In this document: positions 59,272-64,000 of the stretch, in pieces
Layout of the letters: each line of letters opens with the position of its first letter
Position numbering within the stretch: position 1 is the stretch's first letter
Assembly: GCF_010614805.1 (NCBI RefSeq)
Contig: NZ_JAAFZC010000002.1
Coordinates: forward strand, 681,441 to 745,440
DNA length: 64,000 nucleotides
Reading direction: 5' to 3'
Source of the DNA: Pseudooceanicola aestuarii
Lineage (GTDB): Bacteria > Pseudomonadota > Alphaproteobacteria > Rhodobacterales > Rhodobacteraceae
Program-made: the position numbers and the translations under genes
Notes under the pieces: generated by a model
What the model was told of the DNA's origin: nothing
Databases searched by the model: none
Seen by the model: only the letters and a program-made list of their open reading frames with translations

Positions 59272-60177
59272 TCAGCCGCCCTCCCGCGTTTTGCGCGCGA
59301 TGTCCCGGTCGGCATGGGCTTTTTCGCGGGCGGCGGCGAGGGTTTCGGGGCTGGTGGTGGCGACGTTGGAATAGTCGCGTTTCCACTGGTCATCCACGGC
59401 CCAGCGTTGCGGGTTCACGCGGGTGGTGCGGGGGCCTGTGGCCTCCTCCAGCAGCGACAGCGCCAGATCCAGCGTTTCGGCCTGCGAGACGGGATCGAAG
59501 GGGCGTCCGGCGGCATTGCCCAGGGGGAAATCGCTGAACAGGAAGCGCGGGACGCCGCAATGTTCCACCACGTCGCGGGCGCAGCCCAGGATGACCGTGG
59601 GAATGCCTGCCGCTTCAAGATGGCGGGCGGCCAGGGCGCAGGATTGATGGCAGACCGGACAATTGGCGACAAACAGCGCCACATCCGCCCCGTCGGCGCG
59701 ACAGCGGCGCAGCAGCTCGGGCGCGTCGATCTCCTGTGTGTGGCGCTGGCTGCGGTTGGTGGGCAGGCCGTGGAACCGCGGCGCCAACCGGCCGATGCGG
59801 CGCCCTTCGACGGCGCGCAGGGCAGGCAGCGGAAACCAGCAGCCGGGATCCTCCATCGTGGTATGCACCCTGTCGATCGCCACGTGAGAGATCCGCAGAT
59901 CATGATCGCGCCGCACATCTCCGGAATAGACCTGATAGAACTTTGCCGCCGCATTATAGGGCGCGCCGGGCCCCTGGGGCCCCTTGTCGGGCTGATAGGG
60001 CGCGGCGGTGGTGACCAGCGCCACCGACAGCCGGTCCAGCGGTCCGGGCAATGGCGCAAAGGGCACCGCGTCGAACTGCGCCCATTCATACGGATTGTCG
60101 AACCCCAGGGCGAGGTACCAATCCCGTGTGCGGGCCATGTAGGGCACCGGCGGCTGCCATCTGTCGCGCGTGTCCAT
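59272..60177 (-). CDS. GrdB-like (glycine/sarcosine/betaine reductase B) family protein, no selenocysteine
   Basis: 301 aa from MDTRDRWQPPVPYMARTRDW. Short motif similarity to the family annotated glycine/sarcosine/betaine reductase selenoprotein B in many marine proteobacteria: YNAAAKFYQVYSGDVRRDHD, ISHVAIDRVHTTMEDPG, FVANCPVCHQSCALAARHLE. Here the cysteines are ordinary (CPVCHQSC) and no in-frame TGA selenocysteine is present. Clostridial GrdB needs GrdA and GrdC partners, absent here. The call is from remembered family resemblance; activity unknown. Confidence 0.6.
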   Translation of the reverse strand: MDTRDRWQPPVPYMARTRDWYLALGFDNPYEWAQFDAVPFAPLPGPLDRLSVALVTTAAPYQPDKGPQGPGAPYNAAAKFYQVYSGDVRRDHDLRISHVAIDRVHTTMEDPGCWFPLPALRAVEGRRIGRLAPRFHGLPTNRSQRHTQEIDAPELLRRCRADGADVALFVANCPVCHQSCALAARHLEAAGIPTVILGCARDVVEHCGVPRFLFSDFPLGNAAGRPFDPVSQAETLDLALSLLEEATGPRTTRVNPQRWAVDDQWKRDYSNVATTSPETLAAAREKAHADRDIARKTREGG

Positions 60178-60188
60178 CTTTCCCCCCA

Positions 60189-60321
60189 TCGTGCCCTTTC
60201 AGGCCCTGCCCGATCCGCTAGAATTTTCCGCATCCCCCGGCGCGCGCGGCGCGGCGCGACTGGACTTGGCCCCGGTGCATCTTACCTGACATGCGATCCA
60301 TGTCGCCAGCAAAGGGCACGA
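60189..60321. promoter_or_regulatory. Inverted repeat shared by two divergent promoters
   Basis: TCGTGCCCTTT at 60189-60199 and its exact complement AAAGGGCACGA at 60311-60321, enclosing 111 nt. Each divergent gene thus has AAAGGGCACGA 7-11 nt before its ATG. Also a 6-bp hairpin GACATG-CGATC-CATGTC at 60290-60306. May be a shared operator or an RNA fold masking the terC ribosome site. Confidence 0.5.
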
Positions 60322-60328
60322 GACCCCG

Positions 60329-61066
60329 ATGATAGAGCTTTTGCAAGACCCGGCCGTTTGGGCCTCCTTTCTCACCCTGACGGTGCTGGAGATCGTCCTG
60401 GGGGTCGATAACGTCATCTTCATCTCCATCACCGCCGCGCGCCTGCCGGAACATCAACGCCGCACCGCGCGGTTGATCGGCCTGTCGCTGGCGCTGGTGA
60501 TGCGCATCCTGCTGCTGCTGTCGATCGCCTGGATCATCGGGCTGACCGCGCCGGTCTTCAGCCTGGGCGATCACCCGGTATCATGGCGCGACATCATCCT
60601 GCTGGCCGGCGGGCTGTTCCTGATCTGGAAGGCCGCGACCGAGATTTTCGACGAAGTCGAAGGCGAGGAGGACGGTGCCGGGGCCGTCCGCGCCACGCTG
60701 GCCTCGGTGATCGTGCAGATCGTCATTCTGGATCTTGTCTTCTCGCTCGACAGCGTGATCACCGCCGTCGGCATCGCCGATCATATCGAGGTGATGGTCG
60801 CCGCCGTCGTCGTGGCCATCGCGATCATGATGATCGCCGCCGAGCCGATCGCCGGTTTCGTGGAGGCCCATCCCTCGACCAAGATGCTGGCGCTGGCCTT
60901 TCTGGTGATGGTCGGCATGGCGCTGATGGCGGATGGTTTCGGCGTGCATGTCGAACGTGGCTTCATCTACGCGGCGATGGTCTTTGCCGGGGCGGTGGAA
61001 GGGTTGAACCTGCTGCGTTCCGGTCGGCGAAAGCGGCGTGCCCCGCCGGAGGATACGCCGCTGTGA
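60329..61066 (+). CDS. TerC-family integral membrane protein
   Basis: 245 aa, about seven transmembrane helices. The acidic family motifs are LEIVLGVDNVIFISITAARL and DLVFSLDSVITAVGIADHIE, with an acidic cytoplasmic loop (FDEVEGEEDGAG) between. TerC-like proteins are linked to tellurite resistance and metal (manganese) efflux; no yybP-ykoY riboswitch consensus is visible in the leader. Substrate not established. Confidence 0.93.
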   Translation: MIELLQDPAVWASFLTLTVLEIVLGVDNVIFISITAARLPEHQRRTARLIGLSLALVMRILLLLSIAWIIGLTAPVFSLGDHPVSWRDIILLAGGLFLIWKAATEIFDEVEGEEDGAGAVRATLASVIVQIVILDLVFSLDSVITAVGIADHIEVMVAAVVVAIAIMMIAAEPIAGFVEAHPSTKMLALAFLVMVGMALMADGFGVHVERGFIYAAMVFAGAVEGLNLLRSGRRKRRAPPEDTPL

Positions 61067-61174
61067 TCCGACCTGGCAGGGTGACGGGGCGTGAGGCAAA
61101 TTCTTTGCGCCAACCTGCGTTTTTCCCCTTGCAGCCCCCCGCGCTTCTTTATACATCCTGCCTCACCAAACGGG

Positions 61175-61249
61175 GCGGGCGTAGCTCAGGGGTAGAGCAT
61201 TACCTTGCCAAGGTAAGGGTCGAGAGTTCGAATCTCTTCGCCCGCTCCA
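61175..61249 (+). tRNA. tRNA-Gly (anticodon GCC)
   Basis: Complete cloverleaf. Acceptor stem GCGGGCG/CGCCCGC, D arm GCTC...GAGC, anticodon stem TTACC/GGTAA with loop TTGCCAA (anticodon GCC at 61207-61209), T arm GAGAG-TTCGAAT-CTCTT, discriminator T and encoded CCA. Decodes GGC/GGU. Confidence 0.97.
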
Positions 61250-61281
61250 ATTTCTCCTTTCCGGAGAATGTTTGGTTCGAC

Positions 61282-61312
61282 AGGGTCGCCTTCGGGCGGC
61301 CCTTCGTCGTTT
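61282..61312 (+). terminator. Terminator-like hairpin after tRNA-Gly
   Basis: AGGGTCGCC-TTCG-GGCGGCCCT: 9-bp stem (one G-U) with a stable UUCG loop, followed by UCGUCGUUUG. Weak U-tract. Confidence 0.55.
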
Positions 61313-61565
61313 GAGGGCCGTCGTATGACAGCTTTGGCGTTGATTGTACCTGCTGCCTGAGGCTCCCGCTTGCGGGGGCCATGCCTTATCTGTCACGATG
61401 ACTGAGGCGCTCTCGTCCAGAGGCCGATGGCACCCGTTTTGAGCGAAGGCTTGGCCATCACCATCCGTGCCACACCCGCACCGTGGCGGTGAGCGGAGGT
61501 CTGCGATCACGTTCCGGCCCGACAGCTCCCGCTAATGCCGCTGTTGCACATCCCCGCGCTCTCCA
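61313..61565. other. Gap between tRNA-Gly and the RTX gene
   Basis: About 250 nt with no supported gene; reading frames here are short and run over the tRNA. No direct repeat of the tRNA 3' end (attachment site) is seen inside it. Confidence 0.6.
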
Positions 61566-64000
61566 TCACGAGGTCACGACCGCCGAGACCGCGATGTCCT
61601 GATCGACACCAACCGCCGCCAGGACAGTGCCGCTGCCGCCGATGTAATGATAGATCGCCAACAGGTTGCCCTGATCGTCGGTCACCGTCGCGGGGCCGGA
61701 TTGCGCGGCGACAAAGCTGCCGCCGTCGCCCATCAGGGTCAGGCTGTCGCCCACGTCGCCCAGGATCCGCAGGTTCTGCGCCGCCCCGTTCTGCGCCAGG
61801 ATATCCGCCGCATCCGCGCCATTCGTGCCCGAGAGGTTGAAGATGTCGCTCATGGTCATGGTGCCACTGTCGGTCACGGCGTTGGTCAGGTCCAGAACCT
61901 CGACATTCGTGGCCGCGACCCGCTCCAGCAGCCCGCTGGCAACGTCGCCGCCATACATTGCGTGCAGCACGTCGTAGCCCGCCCCCGCGTCCAGCACCTC
62001 GATGCCGGGGCCGTCCAGATCGCCCAGAGCATCCAGCCGGATCAGGTCGTCGCCGCTACCGGTTTCGATCCGGTCCGTGCCCGCGCCGCCGATCACCGTG
62101 TCATTGCCCGCGCCCGACAGGATCGTGTCATTGCCTGCGCCACCCGACAGCAGATCGTCACCATCATAACCCAGCAGCACGTCATCCCCCGACAGACCCC
62201 GGATGTCATCCGCCAGGTCACTGCCCAGGTAGAGGTCATGGCCCGCGCTCAGATCCGTATCCACCGCGACGTCGCGCTTGGAGACCGATTCGCCCGCCGT
62301 CAGCGTCACCCGGTTCGCATTGTCCGAGGCATCGCCGTCGAAATCGAACGTCGCCTGGGTGGTGAACAGGTTCGCCTCTCCCAACAGGTCGGCGATGCCC
62401 TGGATCTGCGCCAGGTCCAGCGTGTAGGACAGCCCGTCGTTGGACAGGATCGGGCTGGTTTCGGTCACGATATCCGCATGGTTGACCCCGTCCGCCATCA
62501 AGGACAGCGAGAATTCCACCAGCGCCGCCGCAAACAGAGGCGATGCGGCAAAGGCATCCGTCAAATCGCTGGCCGCCGTCACCTGGGTCGATCCGGGCGG
62601 CGTTTCAAACGTGTCGAGATTGGTGGAATTATAGCCCGATCCGATGCCGAACGCCTCGATCAGAACACCCTGCCCGTTGATCTCCAGCGTTTTCAGATCG
62701 TCGCGCGCGCCCTGCCAGACACTGGTCGTGTCCGAGGGCTGCCCGTCGGTGATGAAATACAGGATATTGGTGTCCGCCAGCGTCGTCTCGCCGCCGTCAT
62801 CATCGGTAAAGAACGCCTTGGCCGTGTTCAGCGGATCGGCCCAATAGGTGCCGCCGCCCTGGTAATCGTCCTTGAACCCCTGGTAATCGGACGCGCCCAG
62901 CCCGCCGGTGGTGTCCGGGTTGAAGTCCTGAAGATCGTAGACCGGGTAGCTGATCACCGAGCTCGAATAGGGGACCAACAGCACTTCCACCTCGGTGGCG
63001 GAGCCTTCGAACTGCCGGGCCAGCGCCTCCAGCGCGCCGACCACGGCGTCGATCTGAAGGTCATAGCTGCTTTGCCCGATGGAGCCGGACCCATCCATCG
63101 CGATCGCCAGCCGGATTTTCGCGCCGTCAACCTCGCTCACGTCGATATCGACGAACCCGGCCGGGTTGCCATTCGCCGGTTCCGTGTTGAACCCGATGCT
63201 GACCGCTCCGCCGCCGCCGCCCTGGGCCTGCGCATTATCGAAATAGACCTGAACGGTGGCGACATCCGTCGCGCCCTGCCCGTCCGTCACCCGGTAATCG
63301 AATTCGTAAAGGCCCGAACTCGTGCTGCCGTCCGGGGTCAGGCGAAAGCTGTCGCCATCCACGATCTGGACGAAGCCCGGCGCATCCAGCAGTGCAAAGC
63401 TCAGATCCTCGCCCAGATCCGGGTCCCGCACCCGGAACGCGGTATCCGTGGTCTCGCCCAGCGGGGCGACGACGATATCGTCCAGCGCCACGGGCGCGTC
63501 ATTCGCCCCGGTCAGAGTGATGGTCACCGTCTCCGTCGCCGTGGCGCCGCCGCTGTCGGTAACGGTCAGGGTATAGGTCTCCGTCGCCGTGGCGCCCTGA
63601 GCCAGGCTGTCGGCCTCCGCGCCCGGCGTATAGGTCCAGGCGCCCGCATCGGTGACCGCGAAACTGCCCAGAACGCCCAGCGCCGTCCCGGACCAGGTCA
63701 GCGTGTCACCCTCCGGGTCGCTGGCCTGCCCCTGGCCCGAGACAGGCCCGTCATCCTCCCCCAGCGCACCGGTAAGGGTGCTGGGGGCCAGCACCTCGGG
63801 CGCGTCATTGGTGCCGGTGATCGTGATTGTCACGGCTTGCGTGGTCCCGTCCGCCGTCGTCGCGGTGAAGCTGTCGGAGAGGGTTTCGCCCTGCCCCAGC
63901 GCATTGACCGTCGCGCTGTTGCCGAGGACATAGCTCCAGTTGCCATCCGTCCCGATCTGGTAGCTGCCATGGGTCGCCTGCCCGCTGGCGCTCTGCCAAA
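61566..64000 (-). CDS. Large VCBS/VWA/RTX secreted protein, N-terminus outside window
   Basis: The frame is open to the right edge; 810 residues are visible. In order: at least two VCBS (cadherin-like) repeats (GSYQIGTDGNWSYVLGNSAT, then SDSFTATTADGTTQA, then GSFAVTDAGAWTYTPGAEAD), an Ig-like stretch, a von Willebrand A domain with the MIDAS motif in IAMDGSGSIGQSSYDLQIDA, and RTX nonapeptide repeats (LSGGAGNDTILSGAGNDTVI, IGGAGTDRIETGSGDDLIRL) that bind calcium. The C-terminus (~100 residues) fits a type I secretion signal. Probably an adhesin or surface-attachment protein; no type I exporter is visible. Confidence 0.9.
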   Translation of the reverse strand, partial: WQSASGQATHGSYQIGTDGNWSYVLGNSATVNALGQGETLSDSFTATTADGTTQAVTITITGTNDAPEVLAPSTLTGALGEDDGPVSGQGQASDPEGDTLTWSGTALGVLGSFAVTDAGAWTYTPGAEADSLAQGATATETYTLTVTDSGGATATETVTITLTGANDAPVALDDIVVAPLGETTDTAFRVRDPDLGEDLSFALLDAPGFVQIVDGDSFRLTPDGSTSSGLYEFDYRVTDGQGATDVATVQVYFDNAQAQGGGGGAVSIGFNTEPANGNPAGFVDIDVSEVDGAKIRLAIAMDGSGSIGQSSYDLQIDAVVGALEALARQFEGSATEVEVLLVPYSSSVISYPVYDLQDFNPDTTGGLGASDYQGFKDDYQGGGTYWADPLNTAKAFFTDDDGGETTLADTNILYFITDGQPSDTTSVWQGARDDLKTLEINGQGVLIEAFGIGSGYNSTNLDTFETPPGSTQVTAASDLTDAFAASPLFAAALVEFSLSLMADGVNHADIVTETSPILSNDGLSYTLDLAQIQGIADLLGEANLFTTQATFDFDGDASDNANRVTLTAGESVSKRDVAVDTDLSAGHDLYLGSDLADDIRGLSGDDVLLGYDGDDLLSGGAGNDTILSGAGNDTVIGGAGTDRIETGSGDDLIRLDALGDLDGPGIEVLDAGAGYDVLHAMYGGDVASGLLERVAATNVEVLDLTNAVTDSGTMTMSDIFNLSGTNGADAADILAQNGAAQNLRILGDVGDSLTLMGDGGSFVAAQSGPATVTDDQGNLLAIYHYIGGSGTVLAAVGVDQDIAVSAVVTS

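Noticed and set aside
60190..60328. Manganese riboswitch (yybP-ykoY) ahead of terC
   Set aside because: The conserved aptamer loops are not visible; only an inverted repeat is present.
61163..61510. Minus-strand ORF across tRNA-Gly
   Set aside because: Runs through the tRNA gene, a common false gene pattern.

Overview
The window looks like the chromosome of a GC-rich alphaproteobacterium of the Rhodobacterales (Rhodobacter/Paracoccus/Roseobacter group). The main evidence is a nuo (complex I) operon with the lipoproteins and small membrane ORFs interleaved among its subunits that are typical of that group, a dcw (cell wall and division) cluster preceded by a long leader with an intrinsic terminator as in Rhodobacter UpsM, and a DUF1127 gene followed by CCUCCUCCC-loop small RNAs (CcsR or 'cuckoo' RNAs). 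Gene order is dense, with many 4-base ATGA overlaps.

Layout. 1-15333 (minus): nuoA-B-C-D-E-F-G-H-I-J-K-L, cut by the left edge inside nuoL, with nine non-nuo ORFs in between. 15854-26457 (minus): a leucine/isovalerate (liu) operon running from isovaleryl-CoA dehydrogenase through methylcrotonyl-CoA carboxylase to methylglutaconyl-CoA hydratase and HMG-CoA lyase, with a ligase, an FMN reductase, a nitronate monooxygenase-like gene and a GST. 26584-37773: small operons, including glmU-glmS-alkD (amino-sugar precursor supply) and moaA-waaA (molybdopterin, Kdo transfer). 37809-47044 (minus): mraZ-rsmH-ftsL-ftsI-murE-murF-mraY-murD, the first half of a dcw cluster. 47105-47352: its leader, a probable UpsM small RNA plus a candidate MraZ operator. 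47903-49483: GNAT and Mrp. 49737-50575 (plus): a DUF1127 (CcaF1-like) gene followed by six two-hairpin sRNA units and a strong terminator. 50699-64000: pcrA helicase, an FMN-dependent alpha-hydroxy-acid dehydrogenase, pyruvate carboxylase, a compositionally atypical membrane protein, a GrdB-like protein, TerC, tRNA-Gly(GCC), and the C-terminal part of a large VCBS/VWA/RTX secreted protein cut by the right edge.

The most interesting structure is RNA-level. The CcsR-like array carries twelve anti-Shine-Dalgarno loops in six units; units 1-5 repeat at exactly 110 bp and units 2-4 are nearly identical, so the array appears to have expanded by recent duplication. A second sRNA candidate lies in the dcw leader, where NGGGA repeats phased at 10 or 20 bp overlap the predicted promoter. 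In the nuo operon, NuoE carries a C-terminal domain duplicated in the ORF immediately downstream. Function names rest on recognised motifs and remembered families; no database search was possible.
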